Shown piece by piece: positions 45,041 to 53,402 of a stretch of 64,000 nucleotides of DNA (the first letter of the stretch is position 1; each line of letters begins with the position of its first letter). The notes beneath the pieces are model-generated. The model was given only the letters and a program-made list of their open reading frames with translations, was not told the origin of the DNA and did not search any database. The stretch is taken from contig NZ_JACIDX010000001.1 of the NCBI RefSeq assembly GCF_014196525.1, forward strand, positions 1 through 64,000, in the 5' to 3' direction. Made by a program: the position numbers and the translations under genes. This DNA is from Novosphingobium sediminicola (GTDB taxonomy: Bacteria > Pseudomonadota > Alphaproteobacteria > Sphingomonadales > Sphingomonadaceae).

Positions 45041-46504
45041 TCATGGCGCCCCGGCCACCCGATCCCGCTCGAACACGTCCCATTCCCGGTCCAGCGCGGC
45101 CAGCGCCGCCGCCTTTTCATCAGGCGGCATGAAGGAATAGGTCAGACTGTTGCGCGAAGCCTGTTTGAGATCGCGATAGGTCAGCCCCTGTTCGCGCACG
45201 GCGCGGACATATTCGCCCGTCATGTCGCCGCGCAAAACGCCCGCATCATCGGTGCTGATGACGAAAGGCACGCCATGGCGTCGATAAAGCCCCAGCGGAT
45301 GCGCTTCGCCCTTTACGCCAAGGATCACATCATTGCTGGTCAGGTTGATTTCCACCGCAATGCCTTCGCGGGCCATGTGCGCCATGGTGGCGGCGGCATG
45401 TTCCTCACCGGCAATATCGACGCCATGGCCGATGCGCTGGGCGCCCGCCGCAATGGCCTGTGCGATATGGTCGGTGCGATGGAGGGGCGGCACCTGCGTT
45501 GCGCCCAATTCGCCCGCGTGCAGCGTGCGATGAACGCGCGGATAGCGCGCCGCCAGAAAGCGGATCATCGCCATATGCAGCGGGTAATCGCGCAGGGCCA
45601 GCGGGTGATCTTCGGGCATGACGATGTTGATGCCGACAAAGCGGGGATCCTGGTCGGCCATCATGAAAGCGGCCACCAGCGAGCGAAACACCATGCGCGG
45701 CGGCAGCGCCCGCAAGGCCTGAAACAGATAATGCACCCGCACCCGGCATCCGGCTTCGGCCTGCGGCGTGGCGCATTGCATGGCCTTGGCCGCCGCCGCC
45801 TCATCACCGGTCAATTCCGCGCTGGCCCGCGCCAGCAAAGGCTCGATCAAGGCGCGATCAGCCTCGAAGGTGTCGGCAATATCGCCCTCGCCCATCGGCC
45901 CATCGCCCGCCGCCATGATGGCCTGCGAAAAGGCGTTGGTGTTGTGATCCAGCTCCAGATAGCTTACCCGGTCCAGCGCGGCATGGCGGCGCACCGAGGC
46001 CAGCATGGGCGCGGTCGAGATGGCAGCGATCGGGGCAAAGCGGGCAAAGGTCTGAAAGAATTGCGCATGGCCAGAGCGCTCATTGCGCCCCACGCCCGCC
46101 TGCCAGCCGCGCGTCGAAAAACTGTCGACCAGCCGCGCATAGGAAGGCGATTCCTGCCCGTCGCGGCGCTCGATCCGGCGTTCGCTCGCGCATCCGCCCG
46201 GCGGGGGCGGCTCGACGCTCAGCCCATCGGCGGTGGCGCAAAAGCCCGCTTGCGCCGCCCAGAGCAGATAATCCTCCGCCCAGATCGCCCCCGACAGGTG
46301 ATTATGCAGATCGCCGCCCTTGGGCATGGCGCGCAAAAACACGCGCAATTCGGTCGGGCTCTGCGCCGCGCGCGCCATCATCTGCGCCACCGCCGCCTCG
46401 CGCCCCGGAGAGGAATTGGCGCGGGCGGCGGTGGTTCCGGCCAGAACCGCGTGAGGGAGGAGCGCGGCCCCGGCCAGCATGCAAAGACCCAAAGACCGGC
46501 GCAT
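45041..46504 (-). CDS. Exported adenosine deaminase-like amidohydrolase
   Basis: This is a 487-residue enzyme of the adenosine deaminase family, expected to convert adenosine to inosine. The zinc and catalytic motifs are intact: HNHLSG at 67-72, THAGE-like LHAGELG near 325, RIGHGVD near 353 and STDDAGV near 410. A signal peptide (about 1-22, ending VLAG) places it in the periplasm, unlike the usual cytosolic enzyme, and it is about 140 residues longer. The ATG at 46504 is chosen for the signal peptide; a TTG at 46552 also exists. It heads the ADA–receptor–NUP run. Confidence 0.88.
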   Translation of the reverse strand: MRRSLGLCMLAGAALLPHAVLAGTTAARANSSPGREAAVAQMMARAAQSPTELRVFLRAMPKGGDLHNHLSGAIWAEDYLLWAAQAGFCATADGLSVEPPPPGGCASERRIERRDGQESPSYARLVDSFSTRGWQAGVGRNERSGHAQFFQTFARFAPIAAISTAPMLASVRRHAALDRVSYLELDHNTNAFSQAIMAAGDGPMGEGDIADTFEADRALIEPLLARASAELTGDEAAAAKAMQCATPQAEAGCRVRVHYLFQALRALPPRMVFRSLVAAFMMADQDPRFVGINIVMPEDHPLALRDYPLHMAMIRFLAARYPRVHRTLHAGELGATQVPPLHRTDHIAQAIAAGAQRIGHGVDIAGEEHAAATMAHMAREGIAVEINLTSNDVILGVKGEAHPLGLYRRHGVPFVISTDDAGVLRGDMTGEYVRAVREQGLTYRDLKQASRNSLTYSFMPPDEKAAALAALDREWDVFERDRVAGAP

Positions 46505-46604
46505 ACGCAAGGTCGAGGCGCCCAACCGCCGCCTGCCACCGGAAATGTTCAAGATTGGTCCCCGTCAAAGGGTCCCCTGACCCCTTCGGCGGTGAATTTA
46601 GGGC

Positions 46605-46649
46605 TTGACCTGCAACAATCAAACGCAATGATTCAGACGCAGCGTTGCA
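46605..46649. promoter_or_regulatory. Divergent control region of LysR and nucleoside operon
   Basis: TTGACC (46605-46610) and AATGAT (46627-46632), 16 bases apart, form a plausible promoter for the LysR gene. TGCAAC (46611-46616) and GTTGCA (46644-46649) are inverted half-sites that could bind the LysR protein. Confidence 0.35.
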
Positions 46650-46652
46650 AAA

Positions 46653-47591
46653 ATGAGCGCACCCTTATGGAGCTATCCCATGCCCGCCTTTTCCCGTTTC
46701 CTGCGCTATTTCATGGTGGTGGGCCGCACCGGCTCGATCCGCAAAGCGGCCGATGAATTGCACGTCTCGGCCTCGGCCATCGACCGGCAAATCCTGAACG
46801 CCGAGGCCGAGATCGGTATGCCCCTGTTCGAACGCCTGCCCTCGGGCCTGCGCCTGACGGCGGCGGGCGAGATCATGATGGCGGCGGGCGGCAACTGGCA
46901 GAAATCGCTGGCCGATGCGCGGGCGCGGATCGAGGATCTGCGCGGGCTGAAACGCGGCCATGTCGAGATTGCCGTCATCCATGCGCTGACCAAGGGCTAT
47001 ATCCCACAGGTCCTGTGTGCGCTGCACCGGCGCTATCCGGGCATCACGGTGGCGCTGCGCATCCTGGACAGTGCGGCGATGCGCGATGCAGTGGCCGATG
47101 GCGATGTCGATTTCGGCATCGGTTTTGAACCGCAATCGATCCGCGATCTGACCGTGCGGGCCTTTGCCGAAGTGCCGCTGGGCTTCATCAGCCTGCCCGG
47201 ACACCCGATTTCGCAATTGCCACGCGCGCGCTTTTCAATGGCCGCCGATCTGCCCATCATCCTGCCCGCGCGGCCTCTGGCGGTTCACGATCAGGTGGCC
47301 GTTCTGCAAGGCGCGGCGCAGGTGCCGCTCAACCGCATCTTCACATCCGACAATATCCAGATGATCGCCAGTCTGGTGCAGGAAGGTGTCGGCGTGGGCG
47401 TCCTGTCATGGGTCGATGTGGCCAGCGAGGTGCGCGCCGGAACGCTCTGTTTTACCCCTCTGGCCGATCCGATCCTGAAACCTCTGGTGCTGGCCATGAC
47501 CACGGCCACATCGCGCACGCTGTCCTACGCCGCCGATCTGGTGCTGGGCGAAATCCAGCAGGGGTTTGCCGCACTGGCCTATCAGGAATAG
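46653..47591 (+). CDS. LysR-type transcriptional regulator
   Basis: This is a 312-residue regulator. The N-terminal winged HTH (about 10-72; SIRKAADELHVSASAIDRQI) is followed by a LysR substrate-binding domain (about 97-300). It is divergent from the exported adenosine deaminase, the classic LysR arrangement, so it probably activates the nucleoside operon in response to a purine or its breakdown product. ATG at 46680 is an alternative start. Confidence 0.92.
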   Translation: MSAPLWSYPMPAFSRFLRYFMVVGRTGSIRKAADELHVSASAIDRQILNAEAEIGMPLFERLPSGLRLTAAGEIMMAAGGNWQKSLADARARIEDLRGLKRGHVEIAVIHALTKGYIPQVLCALHRRYPGITVALRILDSAAMRDAVADGDVDFGIGFEPQSIRDLTVRAFAEVPLGFISLPGHPISQLPRARFSMAADLPIILPARPLAVHDQVAVLQGAAQVPLNRIFTSDNIQMIASLVQEGVGVGVLSWVDVASEVRAGTLCFTPLADPILKPLVLAMTTATSRTLSYAADLVLGEIQQGFAALAYQE

Positions 47592-47596
47592 CGCGT

Positions 47597-48856
47597 TTAT
47601 CCAGCGCAGGCCGCCGCCAGCAATTTCATCCGCATCTGGCTCAGATTGGGCAGATTGGCCTGCGCAAGCAGCGCGCTGTCGGCCGCGCCCACGATGCGGT
47701 CCTTGCCGTAGCAATTGCCCAGATCGACCGTCTCCTGCGCCACCGCCCGGCCCAGTTTAAGCGAATAGAAGCAGCGCACGGTGGGCATGGCCGGATCGTC
47801 GGGGTTTTGGTCCACCACCATCGCCAGCCGATGCGAGGCCAGCAGCACGATCGACCCCACCGGATAGACCCCCACCGCAACAATGAACTCGCGCAGAATA
47901 TCGGGATCATACGCCCCCGCATCGCCCTGCATCATCTCGATCACGCGGGCCGGGTCGGACACGCCATCCCCGTCAAACGGATTGGCCAGATCGTCATAGG
48001 TATCGCAGATCGCCGCCATCCGGCCCAGCAGGCTGATCCCCTCGCCCGCCACGCCTTCGGGATAGCCCGTGCCGTCCATCCGCTCGTGATGCTCATAGCA
48101 GGCGCGCACGACCGCTTCGTCAAAACCGCCCGTCGCCACGAAATCGCGCCCGAACAACACATGCTCGCGCACCGCCCGCTCGGGCAAATCCCGCCAATCG
48201 CCCTGCCACCCATCAGGCACGGGCAGCAGCGCAATGCCGCTGTCCATCAACAGGCCGACAAGGCCCGCATCATGCATCTGTTCATGCGTCAGCTTCATCT
48301 GGCGCCCCAGCGAGATCATCAGCGCCGCCGTCGCCAGCGCATGGCGGAACAGATATTCCATATCGCGCTTGCACCGCATCAGCCCGTTGAAGGCATGGGG
48401 ATAGCGCTGGACCGAGGCGAACACCGCTTCGACCACAGGGGCCACCACCTCGGGCTGGATCGCCTTGCCCAGCCGCGCCTCGATAAAGGCGCGCGAGATG
48501 ACCTTGACGCCCATGTCGGCCACCTGTTCGGCGCGGCCAAATTCGCGCGCCATGCTGCGCGGGGTCAGCGCGTTGGGCTGGCGCTGGGCGGCCTTCTGTT
48601 CCTCCAGCAGCATCTGACGCCGCCGCCGGGGTGTGATGGGCGCCATGAACGCCACCGGCTCGCCATCCTCCACATCGCATCCGCGCTCCGTGTCGATGAT
48701 CACTGCGGCCACATCGCTGGCACGCAGCCGCGCGAGTCGGTCCTCGTCGGTCAGCAAAAAGCGGCCGCGCCAGAAGGGATGGCTGAACCAGTTGCCCTCC
48801 AGCTTGTGGATGAACATACCAAGTTGCGCGTTATGGGGGTCAATCCGTTTGAGCAT
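47597..48856 (-). CDS. HD-GYP protein with degenerate HD site and DUF3391
   Basis: This is a 419-residue protein. An N-terminal DUF3391 domain (about 1-130) precedes an HD-GYP domain (about 150-330). His172 and the HHERMDGTGYP signature (256-266) are intact, but the expected HD-x-G-K motif reads MDSGI (204-208), with Met in place of the metal-binding His. c-di-GMP hydrolysis is therefore doubtful; it may be a c-di-GMP-binding or protein-interaction module. It is convergent with the LysR gene. Confidence 0.87.
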   Translation of the reverse strand: MLKRIDPHNAQLGMFIHKLEGNWFSHPFWRGRFLLTDEDRLARLRASDVAAVIIDTERGCDVEDGEPVAFMAPITPRRRRQMLLEEQKAAQRQPNALTPRSMAREFGRAEQVADMGVKVISRAFIEARLGKAIQPEVVAPVVEAVFASVQRYPHAFNGLMRCKRDMEYLFRHALATAALMISLGRQMKLTHEQMHDAGLVGLLMDSGIALLPVPDGWQGDWRDLPERAVREHVLFGRDFVATGGFDEAVVRACYEHHERMDGTGYPEGVAGEGISLLGRMAAICDTYDDLANPFDGDGVSDPARVIEMMQGDAGAYDPDILREFIVAVGVYPVGSIVLLASHRLAMVVDQNPDDPAMPTVRCFYSLKLGRAVAQETVDLGNCYGKDRIVGAADSALLAQANLPNLSQMRMKLLAAACAG

Positions 48857-49161
48857 GGGTCTGTGCAGGCTTTTGTCTGAGTTACGACGCGAACCCCTGC
48901 AATTGGCGGCAAATTTCTAAAATCCAAAGCGTCGGGATCTAGGCAAAATCCCTTGGCCAGCCCCACAGAAAAAGAGCGGGAATCGGGCTGAATCCTTGCG
49001 ATTTTCGCCCAGAGCGCGGGCGGCGCTGGTTATCGCCGGTTTAAATTTCGCGCGGGCCTGATTGAGGGAAAAGGCCATGAATTTTTATTCATTTTTCCTA
49101 TTGCAACGCATTCGCATTTGCTCAATAGGCTCTTGCAACTTAATCGCAATAAGGAAAGCCC
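48857..49161. other. Intergenic control region before the siderophore-receptor operon
   Basis: These 305 bases hold no gene that I can support. The right part is AT-rich (49076-49145) and promoter-like, and contains the candidate Fur site at 49100-49121. Confidence 0.5.
49100..49121 (+). promoter_or_regulatory. Candidate Fur operator
   Basis: ATTGCAACGCATTCGCATTT (49100-49119) contains tandem GCATTC/GCATTT hexamers resembling Fur-box units in Gram-negative bacteria. It lies 40-60 bases before a siderophore-type receptor. The match is by eye only. Confidence 0.38.
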
Positions 49162-51501
49162 ATGACCTCCGGCAGCAAACCCCTTCTGCTCGGCGCCGCA
49201 TCGCTGATCGCACCGGCCATTGCCAATCCCGCGCTGGCCGCCGAAAAGACCCCCCAGCAGGCCGATCTGGGCAGCTTTGCCGTCACCGACACCGCCGTCA
49301 CGGGCGGCACCTATAAGACCGAGCGCCAGTCCTCGCCCAAGGCAACCGCCGATCTGGTCGACACCCCCCGCTCGATCACGGTGGTGACGCGTCAGGTGCT
49401 GGAGGACACGTCTTCGACCACGCTGGCCGAAGCGCTGCGCACGGTGCCGGGCATCACGCTGGGGGCTGGCGAAGGCGGCAATCCGCTGGGCGACCGCCCC
49501 TTCCTGCGCGGCTCGGACAGCCAGAACTCGATCTATCTGGACGGTGTGCGTGATATTGCCGCCACCAGCCGCGAAACATTCGCGGTTGAAGCCATCGAAA
49601 TCACCAAGGGTTCGGACGGCATCACCAATGGTTCAGGCAATGCGGGCGGTTCGATCAACATCGTGTCCAAGCGCCCGGAAAAGCGTCGCTTCATCAATGC
49701 TGACGCTTCCTATGGCACCAAGGATTACAAGCGCTTCACGCTGGACATCAACCAGCCGATCAGCGATTTCGTCGGCGCGCGCGTTGCCGCCATGTATCAC
49801 GATCAGGGCGTGGCGGGCCGCGACTATGTGTGGCAGCGCCGCTGGGGCATCGCGCCCTCGCTGAAAATCGGCATGACCGGCCCCACCAGCCTGACGCTCG
49901 ACTTCTATCACATGCAGTCGAGCGAGCTGCCCGATCAGGGCATCCCCTATACGCGCATCGCCACCTCGCTGCCCGCTGGCTACACCGAAATCGCCCCGCT
50001 GGGCACCTCGGCCTTCACCACCGCCAGCGGTGGCACGGTCCAGCGCAGCCGCGGCACGTTCTACGGCCTGACCGACCGCGATTTCCGCACCACCAACACT
50101 GACGGCTTTGGCGCGCGGTTTGAAACGCAACTGGCCAAGGATCTGAAGCTGCGCAACACGCTGCGCTATACCAACACCGAACAGAACTATCTCTGGACCC
50201 AGCCCGACGATTCGCGCGGCAACCTCTATACCTATGGCACGATCGCGCGCCGTTCCAACGCGCGCTACAGCACGCAGGACGGTCTGGTCGAACAGCTTGA
50301 TCTGTCGGGCAAGTTCAACACCGGCGGCATCCAGCACTCGTTTGCCGCGGGCCTTGAATATAACTGGCAGAAGTCGGCCATCGGCAATTATTACGCCGAC
50401 ACCAGCGGCACCGCCATCGCCGCCGCCCAAGCCTGCGCCACCGCCACCACCGGCAGCAACTATATCTGCACCAGCGCATCGAACCCCAACCCGCTCGACC
50501 CCTGGACCGGCAGCGTTGTAAAGGCGGGCACCGCCTCGATGACCTTTGCCGACTGGACGACGCTGTCGGCCTATGCGTTCGACACGATTACGCTGACCGA
50601 CAAGCTGCTGCTCAACCTTGGCGGGCGCTATGACCGCTATCTGACCCATGCCAGCGCGGCCGTGGCCGTCCCCTTCACCGCCGCCCGCACGTGGCAGCGC
50701 CGGGTGGACAACCTGTTCACCTATCAGGCCGGTCTGGTTTACAAGCCCCGCCCGAACGGCAGCTTCTATATTAGCACCTCGACCTCGGCCGTTGCTCCGG
50801 GCACGTTCCTGGCCCAGGGCACCGAAGACAATACGCTGACCACGGCGAACCTGGACCCCAACAGCCTCAAGGTGCAAAAGACCACCACCTATGAAGCGGG
50901 CACCAAGTGGAACCTGTTTGACGAGAACCTCTCGGTCTCGCTGGCGGTGTTCCAGACGCGCACCACCAATCTGCGCGTGACGAGCGACTCGGGCGCCGCC
51001 ACCTTCATCGGCGACAAGCGCGTGCGCGGCATCGAGCTGGGCGTCAGCGGCAATGTCACCGACAAGTGGAGCCTGTTCGGCGGCTGGGCGCATATGCCCT
51101 CGGTCATGCTCAACAGCGGCTCGACGCTGGTCGCCGGGGTCTATGTCACATCGGCCACCACCGGCAAGCGCGCGCCCAACACGCCGCTCGACAGCTTCAC
51201 GCTCAACACCACCTATAAGGTCACGCCCAAGTTCACGATCGGCGGCGGCGCGATCTATATGTCCAAGGTCTATGGCGGATACAGCTATGGCAGCACGGCC
51301 GCCACGGTGCGCGCGGTCTATGTGCCTTCCTACTGGCGCTTTGACGCCAATGCCTCGTATCAGTTGACCGATCATGTCGGCGTCAAGCTCTCGGCGCTCA
51401 ACCTGACCAACAAACTGTATTACGATCAGGCCTATACCAGCCACTATGCCCATCAGGCGGCAGGCCGCACCCTGCTGGCCAGCCTGAGCCTGAAGTATTG
51501 A
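49162..51501 (+). CDS. TonB-dependent siderophore receptor (Fiu-like)
   Basis: This is a 779-residue receptor resembling catecholate-siderophore receptors such as Fiu. It has a signal peptide (about 1-26), a plug (about 60-175; VDTPRSITVVTRQVLED, RPFLRGSDSQNSIYLDGVRD and GSGNAGGSINIVSKRP in part), and a barrel ending YHQ..LKY-like with terminal Tyr. The class imports ferric catecholates or their breakdown products. It heads a co-directional run through the tonB gene at 55450, so it is the transport entry point of that operon. A candidate Fur site lies upstream. Confidence 0.93.
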   Translation: MTSGSKPLLLGAASLIAPAIANPALAAEKTPQQADLGSFAVTDTAVTGGTYKTERQSSPKATADLVDTPRSITVVTRQVLEDTSSTTLAEALRTVPGITLGAGEGGNPLGDRPFLRGSDSQNSIYLDGVRDIAATSRETFAVEAIEITKGSDGITNGSGNAGGSINIVSKRPEKRRFINADASYGTKDYKRFTLDINQPISDFVGARVAAMYHDQGVAGRDYVWQRRWGIAPSLKIGMTGPTSLTLDFYHMQSSELPDQGIPYTRIATSLPAGYTEIAPLGTSAFTTASGGTVQRSRGTFYGLTDRDFRTTNTDGFGARFETQLAKDLKLRNTLRYTNTEQNYLWTQPDDSRGNLYTYGTIARRSNARYSTQDGLVEQLDLSGKFNTGGIQHSFAAGLEYNWQKSAIGNYYADTSGTAIAAAQACATATTGSNYICTSASNPNPLDPWTGSVVKAGTASMTFADWTTLSAYAFDTITLTDKLLLNLGGRYDRYLTHASAAVAVPFTAARTWQRRVDNLFTYQAGLVYKPRPNGSFYISTSTSAVAPGTFLAQGTEDNTLTTANLDPNSLKVQKTTTYEAGTKWNLFDENLSVSLAVFQTRTTNLRVTSDSGAATFIGDKRVRGIELGVSGNVTDKWSLFGGWAHMPSVMLNSGSTLVAGVYVTSATTGKRAPNTPLDSFTLNTTYKVTPKFTIGGGAIYMSKVYGGYSYGSTAATVRAVYVPSYWRFDANASYQLTDHVGVKLSALNLTNKLYYDQAYTSHYAHQAAGRTLLASLSLKY

Positions 51502-51503
51502 GC

Positions 51504-52238
51504 ATGAGCCATTCCCCGCTATCGGTGGAAGAGTGGCGGGCGGTGCTGGCGGGGGACCCCGCCGGCGCCGCCGCTGCGCTGTTTGATGCGGCGCAAGGCG
51601 GCGACCGGCTCGCCGCGCTGCATTACGGGCAATGCCTGCTGGATGGGCATGGTGTGGACACCGACCCTCAGGGCGCGTTCCGCTGGTTCGTTCAGGCCGC
51701 CCAATCGGGTCTGGCCCCCGCGATGAACATGGTGGGCCGCTGCCTCGATCAGGGCTGGGGCGTGGATCAGACCCCGCGCCTTGCCGCATCATGGTTTGCC
51801 GCCGCCTCCGACAAGGGCGATGTCTGGGGCCTCTACAATTACGCCACCGCGCTCACCCTTGGGCGTGGTGTTGAGCAGGATTGCGCGCGCGCGCTGGACC
51901 TGTTCCGCCGCGCGGCCGCGATGGGCCATGCCAAGTCGCAAAACATGATCGGGTCGTTCCACGAGGACGGCTGGGAAGTTCCGGTCAATCTGAACATCGC
52001 CGCCTATCACTATGCCCGCGCGGCCGAGGGCGGTGATTTTCGCGGCTGCTTCAACCATGCCCGAATGGAAATAGCGCATGGGCGATTGGAAGTGGCGCAG
52101 CGCTGGCTTGCCGAGGCCGCGCGCCTTGGCCATGCCCGGTTCCGCCATCAGATGGCCCAATGGCTGATCAGGCGCGAGGAAGAAAGCCTGCGCCGGTTTG
52201 CCGACCAGATTTTATCGACGGACATGACCCCGGCATGA
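51504..52238 (+). CDS. Sel1-repeat (tetratricopeptide-like) protein
   Basis: This is a 244-residue soluble protein built of about five Sel1-like helical repeats (for example GHGVDTDPQGAFRWFVQAA and GRGVEQDCARALDLFRRAA). There is no signal peptide, so it is probably cytosolic. Sel1 proteins scaffold protein interactions. Similar Sel1 genes often follow Fiu-like receptors in sphingomonads; the role there is unknown. The ATG is two bases after the receptor stop, and it overlaps the PepSY gene by four bases. Confidence 0.88.
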   Translation: MSHSPLSVEEWRAVLAGDPAGAAAALFDAAQGGDRLAALHYGQCLLDGHGVDTDPQGAFRWFVQAAQSGLAPAMNMVGRCLDQGWGVDQTPRLAASWFAAASDKGDVWGLYNYATALTLGRGVEQDCARALDLFRRAAAMGHAKSQNMIGSFHEDGWEVPVNLNIAAYHYARAAEGGDFRGCFNHARMEIAHGRLEVAQRWLAEAARLGHARFRHQMAQWLIRREEESLRRFADQILSTDMTPA

Positions 52239-52858
52239 GCAAGAAGAAGAATGGCGCGGCCAAACAATGGTGGCAGCGCCAGTTCCACACATGGCACTGG
52301 ATCAGCGCGGCGATCTCGCTGATCGGCATGCTGTTTTTCGCGATCACCGGGATCACGCTGAACCATGCGGGCGCCTTTGCCGCCCAGCCGGTCGTGGTGG
52401 ATCGCAATGGGCAATTGTCGGCAGGCGCGCTGGTTCTGCTGCGCGCGCATCATGCCACCACCGGCCCCCTGCCTGCGCCCGTGGCCAGCGCGGTCGAACA
52501 GGCCGTCCATATCGATGTTTCGGGCCGCGATGCCGAATGGGCCGAGGATGCAATCACGGTCAACCTGCCCCGTCCGGGCGGCGACGGCTTTGTTTCGATC
52601 AACCCGGCCGATGGCGCGATCACGGCGGAAATGACCGACCGTGGCCTGCTCTCGCTGGCCAATGATCTGCACAAGGGGCGCAATGCGGGCGGCCCGTGGG
52701 TGTGGTTCCTCGACATTTTCGCGGTGGCCTGCGTGGTCTTCACGCTCACCGGCCTGCTGCTGCTGCACCTCCATTCCAAGCGCCGCCGTTCGACATGGCC
52801 CCTGGTGGGGTTGGGTCTGATCGCCCCGCTGCTGCTTATCCATTTCCTTGTTCCCTGA
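52235..52858 (+). CDS. PepSY-associated membrane protein
   Basis: This is a 207-residue inner-membrane protein of the PepSY_TM type. It has a membrane segment at about 20-44, a periplasmic PepSY-like domain (about 50-145), and two closely spaced helices (about 153-176 and 184-204). His residues in QFHTWHWISA and LLLHLHSKRR may ligate haem, as in PiuB/FoxB-type siderophore reductases. In this operon it is the likely electron carrier from the inner membrane to a periplasmic flavoprotein. The haem claim is inference. Confidence 0.85.
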   Translation: MSKKKNGAAKQWWQRQFHTWHWISAAISLIGMLFFAITGITLNHAGAFAAQPVVVDRNGQLSAGALVLLRAHHATTGPLPAPVASAVEQAVHIDVSGRDAEWAEDAITVNLPRPGGDGFVSINPADGAITAEMTDRGLLSLANDLHKGRNAGGPWVWFLDIFAVACVVFTLTGLLLLHLHSKRRRSTWPLVGLGLIAPLLLIHFLVP

Positions 52859-52869
52859 AGGAAGATTTG

Positions 52870-53346
52870 ATGAAACCCTCCTCCCTGCTTGCCCCTGTTC
52901 TGGCCTTGGCGCCGGGCGCGGCGATGGCCGGTTCGATCTCGATCGACCTGCCGCGCCTGCCCGTTGCCGAATATCACCGCCCCTATGTCGCCATCTGGAT
53001 CGAGGGGGCGGGCATCCAGCCACGCACCGTCGCCATCTGGTATGACGCCGACCATCGCGGCGATCCGGGCACGAAATGGCTCTCGGACCTGCGCGGATGG
53101 TGGCGCGTGGCCGGGCGCAACATCGGCACCCCGCCTGCGGGCATTTCGGGCGCCACCCGCGCGCCGGGCCACCACACGATCCCCTTGCCGGCCGACCTGA
53201 AGCCCGGCGCCTATACGCTCAAGGTCGAGGCCGCGCGCGAAACCGGCGGCCGTGAACTGGTCAGCGTGCCCTTCACCATGGCCAAGACCGGCGGCAAATC
53301 GGCTGGAACCGGCGAAATCGGCGCGGTCGCCGTCACCCTCCCCTGA
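52870..53346 (+). CDS. DUF2271 protein, candidate ApbE-flavinylated redox carrier
   Basis: This is a 158-residue exported protein. The signal peptide (about 1-20, ending AMAG) is followed by one DUF2271 domain with PYVAIWIEG near 38 and LRGWWRVAG near 74. The SGAT motif at 93-96 (codon for Thr96 at 53155-53157) matches the type of sequence that ApbE modifies with FMN, and apbE is three genes on. I infer a periplasmic flavoprotein passing electrons from the PepSY protein to ferric ligand. The motif is seen; the modification is not. Confidence 0.82.
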   Translation: MKPSSLLAPVLALAPGAAMAGSISIDLPRLPVAEYHRPYVAIWIEGAGIQPRTVAIWYDADHRGDPGTKWLSDLRGWWRVAGRNIGTPPAGISGATRAPGHHTIPLPADLKPGAYTLKVEAARETGGRELVSVPFTMAKTGGKSAGTGEIGAVAVTLP

Positions 53347-53402
53347 TCCCCCACGCTTTCCTGACCTCCCTTCCTGCCCCCAAAACATCAAGGAGCCTCC
53401 CC

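Noticed and set aside
46565..46600. Second copy of the fold-back repeat arm in the ADA–LysR gap
   Set aside because: It shares only short pieces (CAAAGGGTC and a GACCC pairing) with the arms at 26611-26848, which is too little to call a copy.
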